From RBC038 sp041390625 (GTDB taxonomy: Bacteria > Chloroflexota > Dehalococcoidia > UBA2979), in the NCBI GenBank assembly GCA_041390625.1, contig JAWKPM010000015.1, forward strand, positions 6,901 through 70,900: a stretch of 64,000 nucleotides of DNA, given 5' to 3'. Shown piece by piece: positions 52,339 to 60,617 of this stretch. Position 1 is the stretch's first letter, and the number at the start of each line of letters is the position of its first letter. Made by a program: the position numbers and the translations under genes. A model generated the notes under the pieces. It did no database searches, was not told the origin of the DNA, and was given only the letters and a program-made list of their open reading frames with translations.

Positions 52339-53556
52339 CTAGCCTCGAGGCAGCCCCAGCCCGCGCGTCGCGATGATGTTGCGCTGGATCTCCGAGGAGC
52401 CCGCCGCGATCGTCCGCGGGATCGAGGTCACGTACAGCCGCGTGAACTTCGCCCCCATCGGCGCCTTCGGCTCGTCCTTCTCCCAGAGGTTGGCGTACAG
52501 CCCGAACACCTTCGTCCCGATGCGGGCGCCGCGCTGCACCAGCTCCGAGTTGAAGAGCTTGCTCACCGAGGCCTCGTAGTTCGGGATCAGGCCGCGGTTC
52601 TGCATCGAGATGATGCGGAACGAGAAGTTGAAGAGCACCTCGGTCTGCACGTAAGCGTCGGCGACCTCGTGGCGCAGCGGGTCGCTGTCCTCGAGGCGCG
52701 ACTGGACCTTGCCCTCGTCGCTCTTCGCGTAGTCGATGAGGTTCGTCAGCGTCCGTCGGTTCTCGATCGCGCCCGCGATGTTCGAGCGCTCGAAGTCCAG
52801 CAGCGAGGCACCCACGTACCAGCCGCGGTTCTCCTCACCGACCAGGTTCTTCGCCGGGACGTGGACGTCCTCGAAGAACGTCTCGTTGAAGCCGTGCTGC
52901 CACGCCATGTTGATCAGCGGGCGCACGTTCAGGCCCGGCGTCGTGATGTCCATCATCAGGAACGAGATGCCGCGGTGCTTCGGCGCGTCCGGGTCCGTCC
53001 GCACGAGGGCGAACAGCCAGTCGGCCGTGTGCGCGCCCGAGGTCCAGATCTTCTGCCCGTTGATGACGTACTCGTCACCGTCCTTGACCGCGCGCGTCTG
53101 CAGCGACGCGAGGTCCGAACCGGCGCCCGGCTCCGAGTAGCCCTCGGCCCACGCCACCTCGCCCGACAGGATCCGAGGCAGGTGCTCCGCTCGCTGCTCC
53201 TCCGTGCCGTGCACGATCAGCGTCGGCCCGAGAAGCGAGACGCCCATGCCGCCGACACCCGGCGCCTGCGCCTCCGCCATCTCCTGCTTGAAGATGAACT
53301 GCTCCATCGGGGTCAGGCCCGCCCCGCCGTACTCCTTCGGCCAGTGCGGCGCGATCCAGCCGCGCTCCGCCAGCGCCTGCGCCCAGTCGCCTGCCGCCTG
53401 CTTCGCAACCGGGTCGCTCGACTTGCGGTCGCCCTGCCAGCTGCCGGCGCCCTCGTCCTCCGAGGTCCGGCGGTAGCGCTCGGGCAGCTTGGTCTGGATG
53501 ACCTCGCGTACCTGCGCGCGGAATGCCGCCTGCTCGGCGCTGTCGGTCCAGTCCAT
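52339..53556 (-). CDS. Acyl-CoA dehydrogenase
   Basis: A 405-residue FAD enzyme. It has HWPKEYGGAGLTPMEQ in the N-terminal domain, the signature EGYSEPGAGSDLASLQTRA in the middle domain and the C-terminal FAD-binding helix region ending GSSEIQRNIIATRGLGLPRG. It belongs to the FadE-like branch acting on larger or branched acyl-CoA; the catalytic base is not identified by eye. GGGAGGG upstream fixes the ATG at 53556. It stands alone on the - strand. Confidence 0.93.
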   Translation of the reverse strand: MDWTDSAEQAAFRAQVREVIQTKLPERYRRTSEDEGAGSWQGDRKSSDPVAKQAAGDWAQALAERGWIAPHWPKEYGGAGLTPMEQFIFKQEMAEAQAPGVGGMGVSLLGPTLIVHGTEEQRAEHLPRILSGEVAWAEGYSEPGAGSDLASLQTRAVKDGDEYVINGQKIWTSGAHTADWLFALVRTDPDAPKHRGISFLMMDITTPGLNVRPLINMAWQHGFNETFFEDVHVPAKNLVGEENRGWYVGASLLDFERSNIAGAIENRRTLTNLIDYAKSDEGKVQSRLEDSDPLRHEVADAYVQTEVLFNFSFRIISMQNRGLIPNYEASVSKLFNSELVQRGARIGTKVFGLYANLWEKDEPKAPMGAKFTRLYVTSIPRTIAAGSSEIQRNIIATRGLGLPRG

Positions 53557-53722
53557 CGATGCCCTCCCGTGAGCCCTTGGCTCCTCGTCGTGATTCAGTC
53601 CGGCGCATCGTAATCGATCCCGCGACCACCCGCTTGCGCATTCGTAATGCCGCGCGACGGCCGAGGTGACCCGGGCCACCTGTGACGTTCGCCCCACGCA
53701 ACTCGCGCTGCAAGTCCGCAAC

Positions 53723-54955
53723 ATGGACCGCATGACGACATCGAGCACCATCGAGGCAGGCCCACCGAGCACCCGAGGTGCGACGGCGCGACGCTGGCGA
53801 CTCGCCGCGCTCGCCGCCCTCGCCCTCGGCCTCGCCGTCGTCGGCTCATGCAGCTGGTACATCTCGAGCCGCATCGAGGACGGCGCTTTGCGCCCCGACC
53901 ACGGCCCGCACACGTTCGGCCTCGAGGTCGTCGCCACCACCGAGGACTCCGTCACCGTCCGCCCGATCGGCAGCAACGACGCTGACCGCCCGGGCATCCG
54001 CGCCCTCGAGTGGCGCATCGACGAACGTACCGGCTGGCTCCAGCTCGGCCCGATCGCGAGCTCGAACACCGAGGACGCTGAGACCACCCGCCCGATCCTC
54101 TTCGGCGCCCCGCCACCCCTCGGCGCCGAGGCGCGCTTCGACAACTACGCCTACCTCGGCACGCCGAACGACCTTGGTCTCGCCTACGACGAGGTCCGCT
54201 ACGAGGCCGATCTCGGTCCTACCCCGGCGTGGGAGGTCTGCGGCGGTCGATCCCGCTGGCTCATCCACGTCCACGGCAAGGACAGCGATCCGCGCGAGGT
54301 GCTGCGCATGCTCCCAACCGTGAGCGACCTTGGCTTCACCACGCTTGCCATCAGCTACACCAACGACCTCGCCGCACCCGCCAACGAGTCCGGGCGCTAC
54401 GAGTACGGCGCCAGCGAGTGGCGCGATGTCGAGGGCGCGGTTCGCTACGCGCTCGACCACGGCGCGAGGCAGGTCGTGCTCGCCGGCCACAGCATGGGCG
54501 GCGCCATCATCGCCAGCTTCCTGCTCGAGTCGGACCTCGCCGCGAGCGTCGACGCCGCCATCCTCGACGCGCCGATGCTCGACTTCCATCGCACCGTGGC
54601 GATGGGCCTCGAGGACGGCGGCGTGCCGGGCGTCCTGCAGCCGCTGCCGATCTGGCTCGCCGGCGTGCGCTTCGGTCTCGACTGGGATCGTCTCGACTAC
54701 GCCGGCCGCGCCGAGGGCTACTCGACACCGATGCTCATCTTCCACGGAACCAACGACGACTACACGCCCATCGAGGCCAGCGAGCGCCTCGCCGAGGCTC
54801 GTCCCGACCTCGTGACCTACGAGCGTTTCGAGGGCGCGCACCACACCGGCGCCTGGAACGTCGACCCGACGCGCTACGAGGCCGCCATCCGCGACTTCGT
54901 CACCACCCACCTCGGCCCCACGCCCGAGGTCCCCACCTGCGCCATCGAGGACTGA
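53723..54955 (+). CDS. Membrane-anchored alpha/beta hydrolase
   Basis: A 410-residue protein. An N-terminal membrane helix (RLAALAALALGLAVVGSCSW) precedes a beta-rich domain of about 100 residues and then an alpha/beta hydrolase core (about 190-400). The core has HVHGKDSDPREVL as oxyanion region, nucleophile elbow GHSMGG, Asp in FHGTNDDYTP and His in EGAHHTGAW. The start is uncertain: ATG 53723 or 53732. The substrate is unknown. Confidence 0.78.
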   Translation: MDRMTTSSTIEAGPPSTRGATARRWRLAALAALALGLAVVGSCSWYISSRIEDGALRPDHGPHTFGLEVVATTEDSVTVRPIGSNDADRPGIRALEWRIDERTGWLQLGPIASSNTEDAETTRPILFGAPPPLGAEARFDNYAYLGTPNDLGLAYDEVRYEADLGPTPAWEVCGGRSRWLIHVHGKDSDPREVLRMLPTVSDLGFTTLAISYTNDLAAPANESGRYEYGASEWRDVEGAVRYALDHGARQVVLAGHSMGGAIIASFLLESDLAASVDAAILDAPMLDFHRTVAMGLEDGGVPGVLQPLPIWLAGVRFGLDWDRLDYAGRAEGYSTPMLIFHGTNDDYTPIEASERLAEARPDLVTYERFEGAHHTGAWNVDPTRYEAAIRDFVTTHLGPTPEVPTCAIED

Positions 54956-55030
54956 CCGCCGAACGAAGCGTTTCCGGCCTGCTCGAGCGAGTAGGTGGCC
55001 AAGTTCGTCGCCGTCGCCGACCATGAGCCA

Positions 55031-55978
55031 ATGTCGGCCGTGCGAACGCGCCCGTTCCGATTCGGTGTTTCCATCCTCGGCCCCGCCGACCGAGAGTCAC
55101 TGGTCGGCTTCGCGCGCCGCGCCGAGGACCTGGGCTACGACATCCTCACCGTCCCTGATCACGTCGCAGACGGCCTGCTCTCGCCATTCACGACGCTCGC
55201 AACAGTCGCCTCTGCCACCGACCGGCTCCGCATCGGAACGCTCGTCCTCAACAATGACCTGCGCCACCCCGCGCTCGCTGCCCGCGAGGCAGCCACGCTG
55301 CACGCGCTCAGCGGCGGACGTATGGAGCTCGGGCTGGGCGCCGGCCACGCCGCGCCCGAATACGCTGCCCTCGGCCTCCCTTTCGACGAGGCCACAACCC
55401 GCGTCGACCGCCTGACCGAGGCCGCTTCGGTCGTCCGGCGTCTCCTCGGCGGCGAGACCGTGACCTTCGAGGGCGCGCACTACGCGCTCACCGCTCACGC
55501 GCTCTGGCCGCCACCGCAGTCGCCGCTCCCGCTGCTCATCGGTGGCAATAACCGCCGCCTCCTGCGCCTGGCCGCCCGCGAGGCAGACATCGTTGGTTTC
55601 ACCGGGCTTGGGCGCACGCTCGAGGACGGCCAGCGCCACGAGCCATCCGGATTCGCCCCCTCCGCCGTGGACGAACGCGTCGCCCTCGTTCGTGCGGCCG
55701 CCGGCGATCGTCTCAACGACCTCGAGTTCCACGCCCTCGTTCAGGCCGTGGTCATCACCGACGATCGTCGCGCGTCCGCGACGACCGTTGCTGCGACCGC
55801 GCCCCCGCTCACCGCGGACGATGTGCTCGGCTCACCCTTCGTCCTGGTCGGCACGCCCGACGAGATGACCGAGGAGCTGCGCGCCTACCGCGCGCGCTTC
55901 GGGATGTCGTACTTCACCGTCTTCGACCGCTATCTCGAGGACTTCGCGCCCGTCGTCCGCGCGCTCGCCGGGACCTAG
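55031..55978 (+). CDS. F420-dependent LLM-class oxidoreductase
   Basis: A 315-residue luciferase-like TIM barrel (RFGVSILGP, then YDILTVPDHV; ALSGGRMELGLGAGH) of the TIGR03621-like group. Family members start as here (PFRFGV), favouring ATG 55031 over a GTG at 54995. It probably uses F420; the substrate is unknown. It follows the hydrolase gene by about 75 bases on the same strand. Confidence 0.85.
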   Translation: MSAVRTRPFRFGVSILGPADRESLVGFARRAEDLGYDILTVPDHVADGLLSPFTTLATVASATDRLRIGTLVLNNDLRHPALAAREAATLHALSGGRMELGLGAGHAAPEYAALGLPFDEATTRVDRLTEAASVVRRLLGGETVTFEGAHYALTAHALWPPPQSPLPLLIGGNNRRLLRLAAREADIVGFTGLGRTLEDGQRHEPSGFAPSAVDERVALVRAAAGDRLNDLEFHALVQAVVITDDRRASATTVAATAPPLTADDVLGSPFVLVGTPDEMTEELRAYRARFGMSYFTVFDRYLEDFAPVVRALAGT

Positions 55979-56057
55979 CGAGCGCCGCACCAACCCGCGC
56001 TATCCTTCCCCCGCCCTGCCGACCACCCTGCCCACCCGTACCCGCGAGGACACCGCC

Positions 56058-57251
56058 ATGACCGGCCCGCTCGAAGGCATCCGCGTCGTCGACCTCTCGA
56101 GGCTCGCGCCCGGCCCCTACGCCTCGATGCTGCTCGCCGACCTCGGCGCCGAGGTCCTGCTCGTCGAGGCCCCGCCCGCCGCCGTCCGCGGCGCCAACAC
56201 CCCCGCTGCGGTCGACGAGGCCGCGGACCGCCGGCGCGCGCACAACCCCCTCGGCCGCGGCAAGCGCTCGATCGTGGTCAACCTCAAGGAGCCCGAGGGC
56301 GTGGCGCTCGTCCACCGTCTCGCCGCTGACGCCGACGTCTTCCTCGAGGGTTTCCGCCCCGGCGTCGTCGACCGCCTTGGCGTCGGCTACGAGGCGGTCG
56401 CACAGACGAACCCGCGCGTCGTCTACTGCTCGCTGTCCGGCTACGGCCAGACCGGCCCCTACAGCCAGCTCGTCGGTCACGACATCAACTACATATCCGT
56501 CGGCGGCGCCCTTTCGATGATCGGCCTCGCCGAGGGCGGTCCCGCCATCCCCTACAACGTCATCGCCGACTTCGCGGGCGGCGGTCTCATGTCCGCCTTC
56601 GCCATCCTCGCGGCCCTCATGAGCCGCGAACGCACCGGCCGAGGCCAGTACCTCGACATGTCGATGTCCGACGGCGTCCTCTACCTGCTCGCCAGCGCCA
56701 CCGGCGGTGTGCTGGCCGGCGGCGAGCCGCCCCAACGAGGCGCGCCCGGCCTCGGCGGGGGCTCGCCCCACTACGGCGTCTACGAGTGCGCGGACGGCAA
56801 GTACCTCTCGCTCGGCTCCCTCGAGCCCCACTTCTGGGCCAACCTCTGCGAGGTCGCCGGCCGCCCCGACATGCTCGAGCACGAATACGACCGTGCGAGG
56901 CACGACGAGTTCCGCACCCACCTCGCCTCGATGTTCCGCACGAAGCCCCGCGACGCCTGGTTCGAGGAGCTGCGCGACACCGAGCTCTGCGTCGCCCCCG
57001 TCCTCGACGTCGCCGAGGCCCTCGCCGACCCCCACCAGCGCGCGCGCCGGATGCAGGTCGAAGTCCCCGACGCCCGTCTCGGCCCCGTCCCCCAGGTCGG
57101 CATCGGCCCGAAGTTCTCCGAGACCCCCGGCGAGGTCCGCAGCACCGCCCCGCGCCCGGGCGAGCACACCCGCGAGGTCTTGCGCGCGCTCGACTTCTCC
57201 GAGGACGCCGCCTCGGACCTCATCGCTCGCGGCGTCGTCTCCGAGGCCTGA
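56058..57251 (+). CDS. CaiB/BaiF family III CoA transferase or racemase
   Basis: A 397-residue enzyme with the class III N-terminus LEGIRVVDLSRLAPGPYASM, SIVVNLKEPEG, the GFRPGVVDRLGVGYE helix and GHDINYIS with Asp 142 at the conserved catalytic position of the family. The GHDINY motif and length are closest to alpha-methylacyl-CoA racemases, though CoA transferases share most features. TATCCT at 56001-56006 is a likely -10. The metallophosphoesterase follows 40 bases later. Confidence 0.88.
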   Translation: MTGPLEGIRVVDLSRLAPGPYASMLLADLGAEVLLVEAPPAAVRGANTPAAVDEAADRRRAHNPLGRGKRSIVVNLKEPEGVALVHRLAADADVFLEGFRPGVVDRLGVGYEAVAQTNPRVVYCSLSGYGQTGPYSQLVGHDINYISVGGALSMIGLAEGGPAIPYNVIADFAGGGLMSAFAILAALMSRERTGRGQYLDMSMSDGVLYLLASATGGVLAGGEPPQRGAPGLGGGSPHYGVYECADGKYLSLGSLEPHFWANLCEVAGRPDMLEHEYDRARHDEFRTHLASMFRTKPRDAWFEELRDTELCVAPVLDVAEALADPHQRARRMQVEVPDARLGPVPQVGIGPKFSETPGEVRSTAPRPGEHTREVLRALDFSEDAASDLIARGVVSEA

Positions 57252-57280
57252 GCCCCGCTAAACTCGAGTCGCGATCCCGA

Positions 57281-57286
57281 GGAGGA
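57281..57286 (+). promoter_or_regulatory. Ribosome site deciding a CTG start
   Basis: GGAGGA, part of GAGGAGGA, sits four bases before CTG 57291. No ATG, GTG or TTG occurs in frame between the stop of the frame at 57249 and this CTG. Confidence 0.6.
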
Positions 57287-57290
57287 CACC

Positions 57291-58004
57291 CTGGCTTCGA
57301 ACGGCGCAGCGCGCTCCGTCCGGCTCGTCCACAGCTCGGACCTCCATCTCGGCGGCGGCCACTCCGACCGCCCCGGTCTCGAGGGCCTGCAGATCCTCGA
57401 AGCCGTGCTCAGGACCGCCCACCACGCCCACGCCGACGTCGTGCTGCTCGTCGGCGACGTCTTCGACCACAACCGCGTCTCCGACGAGCTCGTCGAGGGC
57501 GCGGCCGAGCTCCTCGAGGACGCCGACCTTCCCGTCGTCATCCTGCCGGGCAACCACGACTGCCTGATGCCACGTTCTGTCTACCATCGCGGCGTCGAGG
57601 CGCCCTCGAACGTCCACGTCATCGGCATGACCGTCGAGGACCGTGCCACCTTCCCCGACCTCGACCTTGAGGTCTGGGGCCGCGCCCATTTCGACTACTT
57701 CGACATGGTGCCCCTGCGCGAGCCGCCGCCCCGCGAGTTCGGCTGGCGCGTCGCCGCCGCCCACGGTCACTGGGTCGCCGGCCCAGCCGACGAGCACCGC
57801 TCGTACCTCATCCGCGCGCACGAGCTCGAGACGCTTGACGCGCACTACCTCGCCCTGGGCCACTGGGACACGCCCGTCGCCATCGGCGAAGGCACGCCAC
57901 CCGCGTACTACTCCGGCGCCCCCACCTTCGCCGGCACCGTAAACCTCGTGCGCCTCGACCCCACCGAGGGCACCACCGTCACCCGCGAACCCCTCCGCAC
58001 CTAA
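57291..58004 (+). CDS. Calcineurin-like metallophosphoesterase with CTG start
   Basis: A 237-residue enzyme of the SbcD/YkuE-like metallophosphoesterase class: SSDLHLGG (first metal Asp and His), GDVFDHNR, GNHD (LPGNHDC), and later AAHGHW and ALGHWD as the C-terminal metal histidines. The first motif lies only about 16 codons after the CTG, and a GTG start at 57405 would remove it. A TAAACT box lies at 57259-57264. CTG initiation is therefore the best reading unless the sequence has an error here. Probably a phosphodiesterase; the substrate is unknown. Confidence 0.8.
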   Translation: MASNGAARSVRLVHSSDLHLGGGHSDRPGLEGLQILEAVLRTAHHAHADVVLLVGDVFDHNRVSDELVEGAAELLEDADLPVVILPGNHDCLMPRSVYHRGVEAPSNVHVIGMTVEDRATFPDLDLEVWGRAHFDYFDMVPLREPPPREFGWRVAAAHGHWVAGPADEHRSYLIRAHELETLDAHYLALGHWDTPVAIGEGTPPAYYSGAPTFAGTVNLVRLDPTEGTTVTREPLRT

Positions 58005-58131
58005 ACGCAGCCGAGGGCACGGCGAGGCACCGCCCCTCGAGGTTCGACCAGCACCGTAGGAGCGGGCGCAACGGGACTGCTCCGCCACACGAGAGGCGTG
58101 CACGCGCTCCGTCGCGCCCTCCGAAGGGAGC

Positions 58132-58152
58132 GCGAGGGGCTTCGCCCCTCGC
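58132..58152 (+). terminator. Hairpin after the metallophosphoesterase
   Basis: GCGAGGGGC, loop TTC, GCCCCTCGC, followed by TTAGG. It is 128 bases after the stop in a 228-base gap full of short palindromes. Confidence 0.55.
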
Positions 58153-58201
58153 TTAGGAGAGGTGGGTGGGCGGGCTCGGCCGCCCTGCAGGGGCGACCAC
58201 C

Positions 58202-58223
58202 GGCCGAGGCACGAGCCTCGGCC
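58202..58223. terminator. Hairpin downstream of the aldolase gene
   Basis: GGCCGAGGC, loop ACGA, GCCTCGGCC, nine bases past the stop of the - strand aldolase gene, so it probably terminates that gene. Confidence 0.6.
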
Positions 58224-58232
58224 TCACTGCCG

Positions 58233-59066
58233 CTACACCGTCTCGATCGTGTCCCCGCCAGCGCCACCACGCGAGGTCGCGGCGCCCCGCTGCGCCCCGG
58301 CCGCGCGCAGCGCCGCCATCTGCTCCTGCATCGCCGCCTGCATCAGCCGCGCATCCGAGGAGTGCATGACGAAGCGCGCCCCCAGCTCGATCGCCGCCGT
58401 CGACGACTCCAGCGTCTGGTGGTGGATCATCACCGGCACCCCGCGCGACTCCGAGGTCGCCACCACGTCCCGAATCACCTCGAGGTATCGAGGATGTGTC
58501 ACCTCGTCCGGTGCCCCCAGCGACGTCGTCATGTCGTTCGGCCCGATGAACACGCCGTCGATGCTGCCCACGTCGAGCAGCGCCTCGAGGTTGCGAACCG
58601 CCGGCTCGCTCTCGATCCCGATGATGATGATGCTCTCGGCCCGCCGCCCCTCGAGGTACGTCTTCGACTGCTCGCTCGGCAGCACGCCCTCCCGCACCGC
58701 GCGGCGCAGGTACTCACCCTTCAGCGGGTGCCACTTCGCCGTGCCAACGCACGCCTCGACCTCCTCGACGGTCTCGCAGTAGGGCACGAGGACGCCGGCC
58801 GCCCCCGCATCGAGCGCCATCGCCACCCACTCCGCCTTCGGCACCGGCACGCGCACGATCGGCACGATGTCGACGTCCCGCAGCATCCGGCACAGCTCCG
58901 AGATCTCCTTCCGATCGCGCGAGCCGTGCTCCGAGTCGATCACGACGAAGTCGAGGGTCGACCCCGCCAGCGCCGACCGAAATCGAGTCGTCCCCATCGC
59001 CGAGATCATGCAACCGAACACCATCCCGCCGCTCGAGAGGGTGCGCTTGAGCTCCACCCCGTCCAT
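58233..59066 (-). CDS. HpcH/HpaI-family class II aldolase
   Basis: A 277-residue TIM-barrel lyase. The N-terminus FVVIDSEHGSRDR carries the family's His, IIGIESEPAVRN the metal Glu and GPNDMTTSLG the metal Asp. Such enzymes cleave 4-hydroxy-2-oxoacids or similar C-C bonds using divalent metal. GGAGG fixes ATG 59066. It stands alone and diverges from the GNAT-like pair. Confidence 0.9.
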   Translation of the reverse strand: MDGVELKRTLSSGGMVFGCMISAMGTTRFRSALAGSTLDFVVIDSEHGSRDRKEISELCRMLRDVDIVPIVRVPVPKAEWVAMALDAGAAGVLVPYCETVEEVEACVGTAKWHPLKGEYLRRAVREGVLPSEQSKTYLEGRRAESIIIIGIESEPAVRNLEALLDVGSIDGVFIGPNDMTTSLGAPDEVTHPRYLEVIRDVVATSESRGVPVMIHHQTLESSTAAIELGARFVMHSSDARLMQAAMQEQMAALRAAGAQRGAATSRGGAGGDTIETV

Positions 59067-59230
59067 TGCCGCCTCCGTTCGATGCCGCCGCGAATCGCGC
59101 CCGACGATACACAGGCCCGCCTGAGGCGTGTCGCCCCGCCGAAGGGGTCGCGCTGAGTGAACGCTCGCTCGCGCCGGTTCGCTAAGGTGGGCTCGCCTAC
59201 CCTTCGCGACCGTCGCCCGATGGAGCGCCC

Positions 59231-60448
59231 GTGACCAACTCCCGCCCGCCGGCACCCTTCTCGGGGAGCTTCACGATCCCCGAGCTCGGCGTGGAGCGAC
59301 GCTGGAGCCTCGCCGGGGACATGGACCCGGCGCTCATCCCGCAGGTCATCCGCCTCCTCGAGCGCTCGTTCAACGGTGGCCCGCTCTGGTTCAACCTCCC
59401 CGTCGATCGCGGCGATCACATCCGCTGGAAGTACTACGACGCTCCCGAGGGCGCACTCGTGCTCCTCACCTTCGACGAGCACGGCCGCCTGATGGGCTTC
59501 GTCGGCAGCCCCTTCCACCGTTGGCTCCTTCGAGGCGAGTCGCACCGCTCCGCCGACGGGACGGACCAGGCACGCGACCCCGACTGGCAGGGCCAGGGCC
59601 TCAGCCGCATCCTCCGGGCGCGCCGTGACGAGATGCGCCACCCCGAGGTCGAGTTCGGGCTCGCCTACGCCACCCACCCCGTCGACATCCATATCGCCGA
59701 GGCCAACGGCATGTGGCCGATCGCCAACGCCATCCAGACCCTCGAGCGCCCGCTCGGCATCGGCCCGCTGCTCCCCAACCGCCTCCGCGGTACCGGCTCG
59801 AGCCCGGCAACCACCGAGGCCCGCAGCCGCACCGCTGAGGTGATTCGCCAGGAGCAGCTCACGGCGCGCGACCGCCTCCGCAACCGAGCTCGGGAGTATG
59901 GCTACTACGCACGCTCGATTGCCGGGCGACGCCCGGCGGGGAGTCGAGGCTTCCGCATCACGACCACTGAGCGCTTCGACGAGCGATTCGAGGCCTTCAT
60001 CGCGGTCGCGTCGGGCGCCTTCGACTTCATCCACGAGCGCTCGCTCGCGTTCCTCAACTGGCGCTACCGCGACGCGCGCGCCGGCTCCTTCGTGGTGCGC
60101 GCCGTCGAGCACGGGGACGACGTCCTCGGCTACATCGCCACGCGCATCGATGGCCAGCGAGCGCGCATCGGCGACCTGCTCGTGCTGCCCAACCGCGACG
60201 ACGTGACCGCCGCCCTCCTCGAGGACGCCATCAGCCTCGGGCGCCGCCACGGCGTGTCGACGCTCGAGATGCGGCTCGCGAAGCGCCACCCTTACCGCGG
60301 CGCCGCCCATCGAGCCGGGTTCGTGGTCCGACGCGAGACCGCAGGCGAGACCATCGAGACCTACGGCGACCGCCTCCCGGAGCTCACGCTCCTCCGCGAC
60401 CCGAACGCCCAGGTGCACATCACCCTCGGCGACTCGGACCACATGTAG
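59231..60448 (+). CDS. GNAT-like protein, paralog B
   Basis: A 405-residue protein with LERSFNGGPLWFNLPVDRGD, HIRWKYYD, DWQGQGLSRILRARRDE (acyl-CoA loop), FLNWRYRDARAGSFVVR near residue 275 and HITLGDSDHM at the end. It is clearly paralogous to the next gene (about half the positions alike by eye) and more distantly to the gene at 46874. GGAG precedes the GTG; TAAGGT is at 59183-59188. Probably a GNAT acetyl- or acyl-transferase; the acceptor is unknown. Confidence 0.72.
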   Translation: MTNSRPPAPFSGSFTIPELGVERRWSLAGDMDPALIPQVIRLLERSFNGGPLWFNLPVDRGDHIRWKYYDAPEGALVLLTFDEHGRLMGFVGSPFHRWLLRGESHRSADGTDQARDPDWQGQGLSRILRARRDEMRHPEVEFGLAYATHPVDIHIAEANGMWPIANAIQTLERPLGIGPLLPNRLRGTGSSPATTEARSRTAEVIRQEQLTARDRLRNRAREYGYYARSIAGRRPAGSRGFRITTTERFDERFEAFIAVASGAFDFIHERSLAFLNWRYRDARAGSFVVRAVEHGDDVLGYIATRIDGQRARIGDLLVLPNRDDVTAALLEDAISLGRRHGVSTLEMRLAKRHPYRGAAHRAGFVVRRETAGETIETYGDRLPELTLLRDPNAQVHITLGDSDHM

Positions 60449-60617
60449 CCCCGAGTCTCCGTCACCCACCCGCAGGGCGCGGCGTCTCGAGAACTTCATA
60501 CGAAGATCAACGTTCCGAAGGGGACGTTCTTTCGACCCCTTGCTAGCGTGAGGGTCTCCCCAACAACCAGTCGCTGTGGATAACCGCGCGCAATCCCCGG
60601 TCGATCGAGGAGACCAG

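Noticed and set aside
57405..58004. Metallophosphoesterase starting at GTG 57405
   Set aside because: It would delete the first metal-binding motif (Asp-x-His), which is intact upstream in frame.
60509..60528. AACGTTCC-GAAG-GGGACGTT as an operator of GNAT paralog C
   Set aside because: One mismatch in eight and no matching regulator nearby; mentioned with the gene but not called.
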